Positions 1-7,763 of a DNA stretch of 17,009 nucleotides are shown here, in pieces. Source of the DNA: JBFFMO01 sp037968515 (GTDB taxonomy: Bacteria > Myxococcota_A > Bradymonadia > Bradymonadales > Bradymonadaceae). Every line of letters starts with the position of its first letter. The stretch's first letter is position 1. Position numbers and translations under genes: made by a program. The stretch covers positions 1-17,009 of the forward strand of contig JBBKVQ010000473.1 of the NCBI GenBank assembly GCA_037968515.1, given 5' to 3'. The notes under the pieces were generated by a model. The model was not told where the DNA came from, made no database searches, and worked only from the letters and a program-made list of their open reading frames with translations.

Positions 1-69
1 AAGATTGACCTACTAAGATGCCGCGAATCCGACGCGCTCGGGCAGGTGTGCGGATTTGAAGGAGCAGGT

Positions 70-3000
70 GTGGCTAACGAAACGATTCTGGTGGTCGACG
101 CCGACACAAAGAGTCAAAAAGTTCTTGAGGTCAGCTTCAAGAAGGCGGGATACCGTGTGATAATCACGGATTCCCCTCTTGAGGCCAAACGGCTAATGGT
201 CTCCGAACAACCCGATCTCATCATCTCGGATTCGACGTTCGTTGATGGAGACGGCTTTGCGCTTTTGGCCAGTCTGAAGGAAGCCGAGTCGACACGGTCG
301 ATTCCGTTCATCTTTTTGACCGAGGACCGTTCATTGCCGCAGAAAATGCGTGGATTTGAACTTGGTGCTGATGATTACCTGACCAAACCTGTCTACATCA
401 AAGAAGTGACGACACGTGTCGAGCTCCTGCTTCAGAAGCGCGCTAAAGACATGCTCAGCGACTCGGAAATTGAGGAGCTTGAGGGCGATCTGGCCGATAT
501 CACGATGATCGACTTGCTCCAGACGATCGAAGAAGAAATGCGTTCGGGCTCGATTCGCTTGTCGCGCAACGACCGCGAAGCCGTGGTTTATTTCCGAGAA
601 GGAAATATCTTGGACGCGATCTGCGGAAAACTGCAGGGCGAAGAAGCCATTTATCGCCTCATGCTCTGGCCCGAGGGACGCTTCCATCTGCAGTACCACG
701 AGATCGCCAACCGACCTGACCGCGTGCCGAAAGACAGCAATGATCTTCTGCTTGTCGGTATTCAGCGTCTTGGAGAATGGAACGAACTTGTGGACGAGCT
801 ACCAAATTTTCAGAACGTGTTTGAAGCCGATTATAAGCAGTTGCCCAACCTCGATCAGCTTCCTGGCGCGGTTGCCCGCATTGCCCGTCTGTATGACGGT
901 GTGCGTTCGATCCGCGACGTGTTGGACGACAGCCCTGTCGACGATGTCACGACGCTGCAAATCACCAAGAAACTCCTTGCAGACGGCGCGCTGAAGAACG
1001 TGGCAGCCCATAATGATCGGGCTCCTGAACGCTCGAATCTTGCGACCTGGCTTGAAACTCGCGATGAAGACCGCGGTCGAAAAGACACGGCTCCCAAGTT
1101 TGGTGCGCAGAGTCGCGGAGCAGAGGCTCGTCCGGCCGTCGAGCCAATGATACCGCAGATCCTTGGCCCGGACGCTGTCGATATCGACGGAAAACCTTCT
1201 TGGAGTTTTCACTTCGAAGGCGAGTCGAATCCGAAAGAGGCGATCCGAAAGATCGAAGCTGAAGAGAAGAAGCGTCAAGAGGCCGAGGCGATCGTTTTGT
1301 CTGGTCAGCACCGCGCGATCACGAAACATATGGTCGCTTCGGTGAAGCGCGATAGCGCGCTTGAGCCCGCGCCGATGTCAAAACTCGTTTCGGATATTCG
1401 ATCAGCCGAAGAGATTCCCAGCGAAGGTCCTGCCGATCCTATCCGAAGCACGGATTTGGGCATTTCATCTTTGACCGATTCTCGTCAAGGACGTGTGACC
1501 GAGCGTTTGGTCGAGGCAGTTTCGCGCACCACGGATCCGAACGTAACTCCGGTTTCGGTCGAATTTCCGGAGGATGCGGAAGCAAATGTCCGAGGCCAGC
1601 ATCGGCGCCAACGCCAGCCGACTCCCATCAGTACTCCCGCTCAGACCACCCGGCTCCAAGACCATGTTTTTGACGACGACGAAGACGAGGGGCCAGAGAT
1701 CGACGAAGTGTCGACCAAAGAACTGCCTACGATCGCGTCGATCGCAGAGGCACACGACGATATCGTCGCGGCACGCGCAGTGGCCGACGCCGAGTCTCTT
1801 CTTGGGACCGCGTCGATGCTTGCCGACAAACGTGCTGATGAGCAAACCGACGAATCATGGCCGCGCCTTTCCGATGAACTGAGCGAAGGCGACGTTTTTG
1901 ACGACGAGGAGCCCGTTGACACTCATGACCTGCCACAGGTTGAGCTCGCGGCGTCTCGCGAGTTTTCGGTAAAAGAGCGCGAGCGCGTCACTCAAGACCT
2001 TCGTCCGCTTGCGCAACAGCTTGCGGCCGATAAGTCGTCGAGAGCTACGTCTTCGAAAGCTGATGCGTCCCAAGCAGAGACGTCGCCCCAAGAAGTAAGC
2101 TTCAAGGTCGAAGAGCCAGACTCCCCAGACGAATTGCCCTTCGATCCCGCAAATGACGTGACGCCGTTTCCAGGCGAGGTGCCGGCGAAAGATGACGGTG
2201 GCGAATACGAACTGGAAGAGATTAAGGAAGTCGAAGAAGTGCCTCTGCTGGTCGAGCGAACCGCGAAGGACGGCGAACTTGTGGTGGCCCGTTTTGACTT
2301 GAGCCGCTCGGGAAGCCGAGTTCCCGAGGCGTTGGGCGTGGTGCCTGCAGAGCTTGAAACGGTCGAACTACCGGATCGGGAAAAAGCAGGGAAGGTGGAC
2401 ACCCTTGATGAGCCTTTGCCTGACATCGACGAACCTGAAGACTCGTTCTTCAGCGCGGCCGACCAATCCGCGGACGATTTCCGCGTCGAAGAGCCGCCGA
2501 ATCGAACACCTTTGGTTATCTTCGCGCTGATCGCCATCGTGTTGGCTGGTCTGTTTTATGTGATCAATCAAAACAGCCAAGAAGCTCCGATTGAAGAACC
2601 AATTGCGGTTATTCCTACGCCCGAACCCGTGGTGCCAGAACCCGTGATCGAGGAGCCGGTGGTCGAAGAGCCTGTTGTAGAGCCTTTGGACGCTATCGCT
2701 GCAGCGTTTGGAAAAGATGTTGAAAACCGTGCGACAGAATCCGCAAATCTGTTCGCTGGGGTGATCCCAGGATTTGATGCGCTTGCCGTGGCTGAGCCCG
2801 ATGCTGGAACAATCGACGAGCCTGTGGTTGAGGTGAAACCTCCCGTCGACGTGGTGGTAAACGACACGCCCAAGGAAGAGCCTGTCAAAAAGGTCGAGCC
2901 AGAGGTTGCTCCAACGACCATCGCGGGACGAATCAGCGCGGCCGAGAAGCTCATAAAACGCGAGAATTTTGCTCCAGCCCTGGAAGCCCTGCGGGAGCTC

Positions 3001-3270
3001 AGCGCTGAAGAATCAAGCAACGGCAAGGTCGCGTTTCTTCACGGCCAAGCCGCGTTCGGCTCGATGCGAAACAGCGAGGCGATCGAACAGTACACCCGAG
3101 CCGAAAAGTTAGGTCATCGTCCTGCAAACCTTTATCTGGATTTGGGTGCCGCATACCAGCTGCAAGGCAACAAGGATTCGGCCAAAGCAGCCTACGAGAA
3201 GTTCTTGCAGCTTCGTCCTACAGGTCGTGATTCCGACGAAGTTCGTTCCATCCTAAAGAACCGTTTCTAA
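70..3270 (+). CDS. Response-regulator-like protein: receiver + PATAN (DUF4388) + transmembrane segment + TPR
   Basis: I chose the GTG at 70 because GGAG at 61-64 lies five bases upstream and the product then begins MANETILVVD, right at a receiver domain; the GTG at 46 has no such site. The protein is 1066 residues. Residues 4-125 are a receiver: acidic pocket D10 and D12 (A11 replaces the usual second Asp), phosphoacceptor D54, T84 and K106. Residues about 137-210 match the PATAN/DUF4388 pattern, ending in 'LWPEGRFHL'. A long acidic, Ser/Thr-rich, probably disordered linker follows, with a charged helix near 387-407. A hydrophobic segment at about 814-833 is a likely membrane span. It is followed by a Glu-Pro-Val repeat and, from about 950, two to three TPR motifs. 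With the receiver in the cytoplasm, the TPRs should be outside it. Its stop overlaps the tsaD start (TAATG). Function unknown; probably signal-dependent scaffolding. Confidence 0.85.
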   Translation: MANETILVVDADTKSQKVLEVSFKKAGYRVIITDSPLEAKRLMVSEQPDLIISDSTFVDGDGFALLASLKEAESTRSIPFIFLTEDRSLPQKMRGFELGADDYLTKPVYIKEVTTRVELLLQKRAKDMLSDSEIEELEGDLADITMIDLLQTIEEEMRSGSIRLSRNDREAVVYFREGNILDAICGKLQGEEAIYRLMLWPEGRFHLQYHEIANRPDRVPKDSNDLLLVGIQRLGEWNELVDELPNFQNVFEADYKQLPNLDQLPGAVARIARLYDGVRSIRDVLDDSPVDDVTTLQITKKLLADGALKNVAAHNDRAPERSNLATWLETRDEDRGRKDTAPKFGAQSRGAEARPAVEPMIPQILGPDAVDIDGKPSWSFHFEGESNPKEAIRKIEAEEKKRQEAEAIVLSGQHRAITKHMVASVKRDSALEPAPMSKLVSDIRSAEEIPSEGPADPIRSTDLGISSLTDSRQGRVTERLVEAVSRTTDPNVTPVSVEFPEDAEANVRGQHRRQRQPTPISTPAQTTRLQDHVFDDDEDEGPEIDEVSTKELPTIASIAEAHDDIVAARAVADAESLLGTASMLADKRADEQTDESWPRLSDELSEGDVFDDEEPVDTHDLPQVELAASREFSVKERERVTQDLRPLAQQLAADKSSRATSSKADASQAETSPQEVSFKVEEPDSPDELPFDPANDVTPFPGEVPAKDDGGEYELEEIKEVEEVPLLVERTAKDGELVVARFDLSRSGSRVPEALGVVPAELETVELPDREKAGKVDTLDEPLPDIDEPEDSFFSAADQSADDFRVEEPPNRTPLVIFALIAIVLAGLFYVINQNSQEAPIEEPIAVIPTPEPVVPEPVIEEPVVEEPVVEPLDAIAAAFGKDVENRATESANLFAGVIPGFDALAVAEPDAGTIDEPVVEVKPPVDVVVNDTPKEEPVKKVEPEVAPTTIAGRISAAEKLIKRENFAPALEALRELSAEESSNGKVAFLHGQAAFGSMRNSEAIEQYTRAEKLGHRPANLYLDLGAAYQLQGNKDSAKAAYEKFLQLRPTGRDSDEVRSILKNRF

Positions 3271-4322
3271 TGCTCGTTCTGACCATTGAGTCGAGTTGCG
3301 ACGAGACCTCTGTGGCCATCATCCGTGATGGCCGAGAGATCTTGTCCAACGCCATCGCCAGCCAGATTCCCATTCATCGTCGTTACGGCGGTGTGGTGCC
3401 AGAGTTGGCTTCCCGCAATCACGTTTGTGATATTCAGGCCGTCTTGCGTGATGCCCTTGCAGAAGCAGGTGTGACGCTTAAGGACATCGACGGTTTTGGT
3501 GTGACCAGTGGGCCGGGACTGATTGGGAGCCTGCTGGTCGGGATCGAGACCGCCAAGGCGCTCGCCTTCGCTCAGAATAAACCATGCGTGGGCTTGAACC
3601 ACCTTGAAGGGCATTTGACGGCGGTTCTGCTGGACCTGCCGGATTACGAACGACCGGAGTTTCCATATATCGGGGTCATTGTCAGCGGCGGACATACCGA
3701 CCTCTACGTCGTGCGGGCATTGGGCGAATACGAACTGCTCGGGCGGACAAGAGACGACGCAGCCGGCGAGGCTTTCGACAAGGTCGGCAAGATGATTGGA
3801 CTGCCTTATCCCGGCGGTTTTCAGATCGACAACCTCGCCAAAGACGGCAACCCCGAAGCCATCGCGTTTCCTCGGCCGATGTGGACCCGTAAGAACCTCG
3901 ACTTTTCGTTCTCGGGGCTCAAGACCGCAGTGTTGCAGCACGTTGAAGCCAACGGCATTCCTGAAGGCCAGGCTTTGAACGACCTGTGTGCGTCGTTTCA
4001 ACAGGCCGTTGTGGATGTGCTGGTCATGAAAGCATTTGCCGCGGCCAAACAGAAGAAGCTCAAGCGCATCGTGTTTTCTGGCGGTGTGGCTTGCAATTCC
4101 GGCCTTCGTAAAGCCGCCAAGGCTGAAGGCGAACGCATGCAGATCGGTGTGTTTTTTGCGCCACCCATTCTGTCGACCGATAACGCGGCCATGCTCGGGC
4201 CGATCGCAGATTTTTATCTTCAACAAGAGGGCCAGACGTTTGAGGCTTGGGACCTGAAGGCGGCCGCAAACCTACCCCTTGGAAAAAACGAGCGGCCAAA
4301 AGCGGTCGGATACCATCGATGA
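3270..4322 (+). CDS. tsaD: tRNA N6-adenosine threonylcarbamoyltransferase TsaD
   Basis: TsaD transfers the threonylcarbamoyl group from threonylcarbamoyl-AMP to A37 of ANN-decoding tRNAs, working with TsaB and TsaE in the cytoplasm. The 350-residue product begins MLVLTIESSCDETS, the family's nucleotide-binding start. It carries the metal-binding HLEGH motif with H111 and H115, the SGGHT motif, and a C-terminal STDNA motif with D304 as the third metal ligand. Length is close to the usual 340 residues. The start ATG overlaps the upstream stop by one base (TAATG) and the stop overlaps the next start (ATGA at 4319-4322), so it is translationally coupled on both sides. tsaB and tsaE are not in the window. 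The family assignment is secure; why it sits between a signalling gene and sugar genes is unknown. Confidence 0.97.
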   Translation: MLVLTIESSCDETSVAIIRDGREILSNAIASQIPIHRRYGGVVPELASRNHVCDIQAVLRDALAEAGVTLKDIDGFGVTSGPGLIGSLLVGIETAKALAFAQNKPCVGLNHLEGHLTAVLLDLPDYERPEFPYIGVIVSGGHTDLYVVRALGEYELLGRTRDDAAGEAFDKVGKMIGLPYPGGFQIDNLAKDGNPEAIAFPRPMWTRKNLDFSFSGLKTAVLQHVEANGIPEGQALNDLCASFQQAVVDVLVMKAFAAAKQKKLKRIVFSGGVACNSGLRKAAKAEGERMQIGVFFAPPILSTDNAAMLGPIADFYLQQEGQTFEAWDLKAAANLPLGKNERPKAVGYHR

Positions 4323-4864
4323 TTCATCCCACCGCGATCATCGATCACGGCGCCGTTATTGGTGATGGTACGTTTGTTTGGCACTGGGTTCATGTCTCAG
4401 AAAACGCACGAATCGGAACCAACTGTGTTTTGGGGCAGGGCGTGTACGTGGGACCGGGAGTTGTGATTGGCGATGGCACGCGCATTCAAAATCACGTCTC
4501 GGTTTATGCAGGTGTGGTCCTCGAATCCGACGTGTTTATCGGACCAAGCGTGGTCTTCACCAACGTGTCGACCCCTCGAGCATTTGTCTCGCGTCACGCC
4601 GCTCTTGAACAAACGATCATTCGAAAAGGCGCGTCAATTGGGGCCAACGCCACGATCGTCTGCGGGACTGAAGTGGGCCGCTACGCTTTGGTGGGTGCGG
4701 GGACTGTGGTGACCCGGGATGTCGCCCCCCATTCGCTGGTGGTCGGGGTTCCTGGACGAGCCGTTGGATGGGTTTGCATCTGTGGCTTCAGGCTAAACGA
4801 ACTCCTGGAATGTGGTTGTGGCCGACGATTCCAAGAGTCGCCAGATGGCCTGTGTGAGGTCTGA
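4319..4864 (+). CDS. wbpD: WbpD-like nucleotide-sugar N-acetyltransferase (left-handed beta-helix)
   Basis: The 181-residue protein starts at the ATG that overlaps the tsaD stop (ATGA); an in-frame start at 4247 would lie inside tsaD and adds unrelated sequence. From 'MIHPTAIIDHGAVIGDGT' onward it shows the isoleucine-rich hexapeptide repeats of a left-handed beta-helix acyltransferase. It also has signatures of the WbpD/WlbB group: 'VFTNVSTPRAF', 'GASIGANATIVCG' and 'LVVGVPGRAVGW'. WbpD acetylates the 3-amino group of UDP-2-acetamido-3-amino-glucuronate using acetyl-CoA. The C-terminal tail has paired cysteines (CIC...CGC), resembling a small metal-binding knuckle seen in some relatives. The next gene is the matching aminotransferase and begins immediately after this stop, which supports the sugar role. 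The exact sugar substrate is not proven. Confidence 0.85.
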   Translation: MIHPTAIIDHGAVIGDGTFVWHWVHVSENARIGTNCVLGQGVYVGPGVVIGDGTRIQNHVSVYAGVVLESDVFIGPSVVFTNVSTPRAFVSRHAALEQTIIRKGASIGANATIVCGTEVGRYALVGAGTVVTRDVAPHSLVVGVPGRAVGWVCICGFRLNELLECGCGRRFQESPDGLCEV

Positions 4865-5938
4865 ATGCGTGTCCCGTTTTTTGATCCGACTCGATTGGAA
4901 CCCGAAATCCAAGACGCCATGGAGCAAGCGACACTCAGAGTTTTACGGTCTGGGCGCTATATCTTGGGCGAAGAAGTCGAGGCGTTTGAGCTCGCGTTTG
5001 CTGCCTACGTGGGGGCGACCCATGCCGTGGGCACCTCGAGTGGTACGGACGCGCTCACGATGGCCCTAATGGCTCTTGAGGTGGGTCCGGGAGACGAGGT
5101 CATCGTCCCCGACTTCACGTTTTTTGCCCCTGCAGGCTGTGTCGCTAGGCTTGGTGCTCAACCGGTTTTTGCCGACATCGATTCGTATTACGGCCTCGAT
5201 CCCGAGGTTCTTGAAGGCTTGATCGGACCACGAACCAAAGCCGTGATTGTTGTTCACCTGTTTGGGCAAGTGGCTGCCATCGATGCGATTTCCAAGATTT
5301 GCGCCGCACACGGCGTGGCGATAATCGAAGATTGTGCTCAGGCCGTCGGGGTTCGCATCGATTCGCGTCACGTGGGGCATCACGGCGCGATGGCCTGTTT
5401 TAGTTTTTTCCCAACTAAGAACCTGGGCGCCTGCGGAGACGCTGGAGCCGTCGTGACAAGCGATTCAAACCTTGCGGAGCGCCTCAGAAGAATTCGGGTT
5501 CATGGCGCGCACCCGAAATATGTTCATCAGGAGTTGGGTGGGAATTTCCGCCTCGATGCCATTCAAGCCGCCATTTTGTCGGTCAAACTTCCGTATTTGG
5601 AGCGCTGGCACTCTAGGCGCCGACGCCATGCCGAAATATACAACCAGACACTGCCGTTTCCTGCTCGGGTTCGCGCAGGCGCTGCTTCGACCTTTCACCA
5701 ATACGTGATTGAAGTCGGGCACCGAGACGAGCTGCAAAACCACCTTGCCGCTCACGACGTTGAAACCGCGATCTACTACCCACTTACGATGCGCGACCAA
5801 CCGTGTTTCTTGGTTTCCCACCAAGTCTCAAACGCGCGCGCGGCCGCCGAGCGGGTCTTGGCTTTGCCAGTCTTTCCACAATTGAACTCCGCCGAAGTCG
5901 AACATGTGGCGACACTTGTGTGCGAGTTCTTGGACTGA
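4865..5938 (+). CDS. wbpE: WbpE-like DegT/DnrJ/EryC1/StrS aminotransferase
   Basis: A PLP-dependent sugar aminotransferase of 357 residues, the normal family size. Visible family marks are 'LRSGRYILGEEVEAFE' near the N-terminus, 'GTSSGTDAL' (phosphate-binding region), 'IEDCAQAVG' (the Asp that contacts the PLP ring), and 'SFFPTKNLG' with K185 as the expected Schiff-base lysine. A C-terminal 'YYPLTMRDQPCF' segment is like that of WbpE. In the WbpA-B-E-D-I pathway WbpE makes the 3-amino sugar that WbpD then acetylates, and the two genes are directly adjacent here with no gap. The dehydrogenase, oxidase and epimerase of that pathway are not in the window. Other DegT family members use different keto sugars, so the substrate is inferred from the pairing. 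It is the last gene of the run; a non-coding region follows. Confidence 0.85.
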   Translation: MRVPFFDPTRLEPEIQDAMEQATLRVLRSGRYILGEEVEAFELAFAAYVGATHAVGTSSGTDALTMALMALEVGPGDEVIVPDFTFFAPAGCVARLGAQPVFADIDSYYGLDPEVLEGLIGPRTKAVIVVHLFGQVAAIDAISKICAAHGVAIIEDCAQAVGVRIDSRHVGHHGAMACFSFFPTKNLGACGDAGAVVTSDSNLAERLRRIRVHGAHPKYVHQELGGNFRLDAIQAAILSVKLPYLERWHSRRRRHAEIYNQTLPFPARVRAGAASTFHQYVIEVGHRDELQNHLAAHDVETAIYYPLTMRDQPCFLVSHQVSNARAAAERVLALPVFPQLNSAEVEHVATLVCEFLD

Positions 5939-5947
5939 CGCACATCC

Positions 5948-5981
5948 GATCGCGTCATTCATGCCACGATCAGTCTGTTTT
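5948..5981 (+). terminator. Weak terminator-like hairpin after the aminotransferase gene
   Basis: GATCG at 5948-5952 can pair with CGATC at 5967-5971, followed by AGTCTGTTTT. The position ten bases after the stop suits a terminator, but the stem is only five pairs, the loop is long and the T-run is short. Weak call. Confidence 0.2.
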
Positions 5982-6082
5982 GCGCGGGCCAGATTTCCGA
6001 AGAACTCCATAACGTGCATTTATTCCGCGATGTTAGGGTGAAGCGCTGGTCGTTTGTTCCGTGGCGCTTGGGTTATCCGGCT

Positions 6083-6113
6083 ACTTGCCTCGATAAAAAA
6101 AAACTCGGCAAGT
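6083..6113. repeat. Inverted repeat with an A-rich loop
   Basis: ACTTGCC at 6083-6089 is the exact reverse complement of GGCAAGT at 6107-6113. The 17-base loop contains nine consecutive A residues. It lacks a T-run after the stem on the + strand, so it does not look like an ordinary terminator. It lies about 180 bases upstream of dnaA. Confidence 0.5.
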
Positions 6114-6254
6114 CTGGGCCTCGCAAAGGCGCACAAGTTCGGAAAGATCCCAAAAATGACCTACTCCATAGGGGTTCAACGCTGCGAAAAAGTCCTTTCG
6201 ATCACGCAGAACTTGGTTGATAACAGTCCTTCGATCCTTTAGCTCTTTCCCCCC

Positions 6255-6270
6255 TTCCGACCCCTCGGAA
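6255..6270 (+). promoter_or_regulatory. Hairpin in the dnaA leader
   Basis: TTCCGA at 6255-6260 and TCGGAA at 6265-6270 are perfect inverted copies around a CCCC loop, followed by TTAACTTTTA. The element ends 25 bases before the dnaA ATG. It could be an operator, a leader hairpin or a weak attenuator; sequence alone does not decide. Confidence 0.4.
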
Positions 6271-6295
6271 TTAACTTTTAGAAAATGGCTTATTG

Positions 6296-7690
6296 ATGAC
6301 GGAGATTTGGCAAAACGCACTTCATGAACTGAAGGAAAAGGTCAGCAATCACACCTGGGAAACCTGGTTTAAGACCATTTCAGTTCTTCAGATCGAAGCA
6401 GGCGTAGCCGAGTTCGAAGTAGGCGACGATTTCATCAAGGCTTGGATCGAGGATAACTACCTCGATTTGATCGGTGAGGCGCTGCAAAGGGTGACCGACC
6501 GCAAGTGGAAAGTGGCGCTGAAAGCTCGTGGCGCGGTCGCGCAGAACGAAGACGTCGCAATCGATCTGACGTCTGGTCGAGTCGCTGCACGGCAGTCCAG
6601 GACATCAGAACCGCTCGAACAACGGGATATTTTCGTGAGTCCTCGACTCGATTGGCGTGAGCGCGCCGTCGAGTCAGGTATGAACCCGAAATACACCTTC
6701 GATGAATTTGTGGTGGGTGGATCGAATCAATTTGTCCACGCCGCCTGCAGTGCTGTGGCCGCCAACCCCGCAACCGTCTACAACCCCCTCTTTATTTTTG
6801 GGGGCGTGGGCCTCGGGAAAACCCATCTTCTTCAGGCGGTTGGGTGTGAGATTTTGCGCCGCGACCCGACGCAACGTGTGCTCTACCTGTCTTCCGAAGC
6901 TTTCATGAACCAGTTGATCACGTCGCTGCGAAACCGCGACATGAACTCGTTCAGAATGCAGTTTCGAAACGATTGTGATGTGTTGCTGATCGATGACATT
7001 CAGTTCATCGGTGGCAAAGACTCCACGCAAGAGGAGTTCTTTCACACGTTCAACGCCTTGCATCAGGCCGGCAAACAGATTGTGATGACCTCGGATCGTC
7101 CGCCACGTGAACTTCCTGGCATCGAAGATCGTCTGGCGAGTCGATTTTCGTGGGGATTGATCGCAGACGTGCAGGTGCCGTCGGTCGAAACACGGATGGC
7201 TATCCTCGAGAAAAAAGCCGAAGCCGATGGCATTCCGTTGGCAAAAGATGTGGCACTGATTATCGCATCGGCCATTCGCTCGAATGTGCGTGAGCTCGAG
7301 GGAACCCTTATTCGCCTTGGCGCTCAGGCCAGTCTCACCAGCACGCCGCTTACGGTGGAATTCGCCAAAGAAATGCTGCGGCGCATGAATATCGAAGATG
7401 GTCGTCATGTCACGATCGATCGCATCATTAAATTGGTTGCTTCTAGGTTTGATATCAAACCCTCGGACATCAAAGGCGCACGTAGGTCTCGCGATATCAG
7501 CATTCCACGTCAGATTGCGATGTACCTTTCGCGACTGCACACCGAAGACTCGTTTCCCCAGATTGGGCGTAAGTTCGGCGGAAAAGACCACACCAGCGTG
7601 ATGGCTGCCTGTCGTCGCATGGATCAAGAGATCACCGGCCGAAGCGATATCTCAGAAATCATTGCCGAACTCGAAGCGCAACTTCGCTGA
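6296..7690 (+). CDS. dnaA: Chromosomal replication initiator protein DnaA
   Basis: DnaA binds origin DnaA boxes, forms an ATP-dependent filament and opens the duplex. The 464-residue product starts at the ATG at 6296 ('MTEIWQNALHELK'), the usual DnaA domain I opening; a TTG three bases earlier is possible. No strong Shine-Dalgarno site is seen. Domain I covers about 1-80, with a variable linker to about 120. The AAA+ domain has 'YNPLFIFGG' and Walker A GGVGLGKTH with K175. Walker B is LLIDDIQF with D233 and D234, and box VII is 'RLASRFSWGL'. Domain IV carries the DNA-binding signature 'IGRKFGGKDHTSVMAA'. All key motifs look intact. dnaN, recF, gyrB, rpmH and rnpA are absent from both sides, which is not the textbook arrangement. 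Confidence 0.98.
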   Translation: MTEIWQNALHELKEKVSNHTWETWFKTISVLQIEAGVAEFEVGDDFIKAWIEDNYLDLIGEALQRVTDRKWKVALKARGAVAQNEDVAIDLTSGRVAARQSRTSEPLEQRDIFVSPRLDWRERAVESGMNPKYTFDEFVVGGSNQFVHAACSAVAANPATVYNPLFIFGGVGLGKTHLLQAVGCEILRRDPTQRVLYLSSEAFMNQLITSLRNRDMNSFRMQFRNDCDVLLIDDIQFIGGKDSTQEEFFHTFNALHQAGKQIVMTSDRPPRELPGIEDRLASRFSWGLIADVQVPSVETRMAILEKKAEADGIPLAKDVALIIASAIRSNVRELEGTLIRLGAQASLTSTPLTVEFAKEMLRRMNIEDGRHVTIDRIIKLVASRFDIKPSDIKGARRSRDISIPRQIAMYLSRLHTEDSFPQIGRKFGGKDHTSVMAACRRMDQEITGRSDISEIIAELEAQLR

Positions 7691-7708
7691 ATTGGCTGGC
7701 CTCTCACC

Positions 7709-7737
7709 TTGAATTTCAAAGCAGGTCGGTCGATACT
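7709..7737 (+). promoter_or_regulatory. Candidate sigma70-type promoter for the tetR-terB-yajQ cluster
   Basis: TTGAAT (7709-7714) and GATACT (7732-7737) are spaced by exactly 17 bases, each matching four of six consensus positions. The predicted transcription start near 7744 would give a short leader to the ATG at 7764. It is a pattern match only, but well placed in the gap after dnaA. Confidence 0.4.
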
Positions 7738-7757
7738 CCACGGCGCCAAGACGTGGA
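7737..7757. promoter_or_regulatory. 21-bp inverted repeat, candidate TetR operator
   Basis: TCCACG at 7737-7742 and CGTGGA at 7752-7757 are perfect inverted half-sites nine bases apart. They span the predicted transcription start and touch the ribosome binding region of the TetR gene. Size, symmetry and position fit an operator for self-repression, as is common in this family. No binding evidence exists. Confidence 0.4.
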
Positions 7758-7763
7758 AGAGTC

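Larger units (their letters stand above)
5939..6295. other. 357-base non-coding region upstream of dnaA; possible origin or dnaA control region
   Basis: This is the longest stretch without a credible gene. Short ORFs here (for example 6014-6220) have no homology I recognise and no ribosome binding site. It contains an A9 run (6094-6102) in a hairpin loop and a hairpin just before dnaA. Searching both strands by eye for TTATNCACA-type DnaA boxes, the best match is GGTTGATAA near 6215-6223, which has two mismatches. Because origins often lie beside dnaA the location is suggestive, but I see no box cluster or long AT-rich unwinding element. No tRNA or riboswitch was recognised. Confidence 0.35.

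Noticed and set aside
1992..2537. 181-codon Ser-rich minus-strand frame
   Set aside because: Composition is the expected reverse image of the Glu/Asp-rich linker of the receiver protein.
2621..2692. Repeated gagcc/gtggtcgaa DNA suggesting a tandem array
   Set aside because: It encodes the Glu-Pro-Val spacer of the receiver protein and is explained by that coding sequence.
3267..4226. 319-codon open frame on the minus strand opposite tsaD
   Set aside because: Shadow of tsaD: it lies wholly opposite an unambiguous conserved gene, and its translation is rich in His, Arg and Gln with no recognisable motif.
6165..6190. GGGGTTCAAC stretch resembling a tRNA T-arm
   Set aside because: No matching acceptor, D or anticodon stems could be drawn around it.
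6014..6220. 68-codon ORF in the dnaA upstream region
   Set aside because: No ribosome binding site, no homology recognised, very basic composition, and it runs through the A9 hairpin.
6674..7627. 317-codon open frame on the minus strand opposite dnaA
   Set aside because: Antisense to the conserved AAA+ and DNA-binding domains of dnaA; no ribosome binding site or family pattern.
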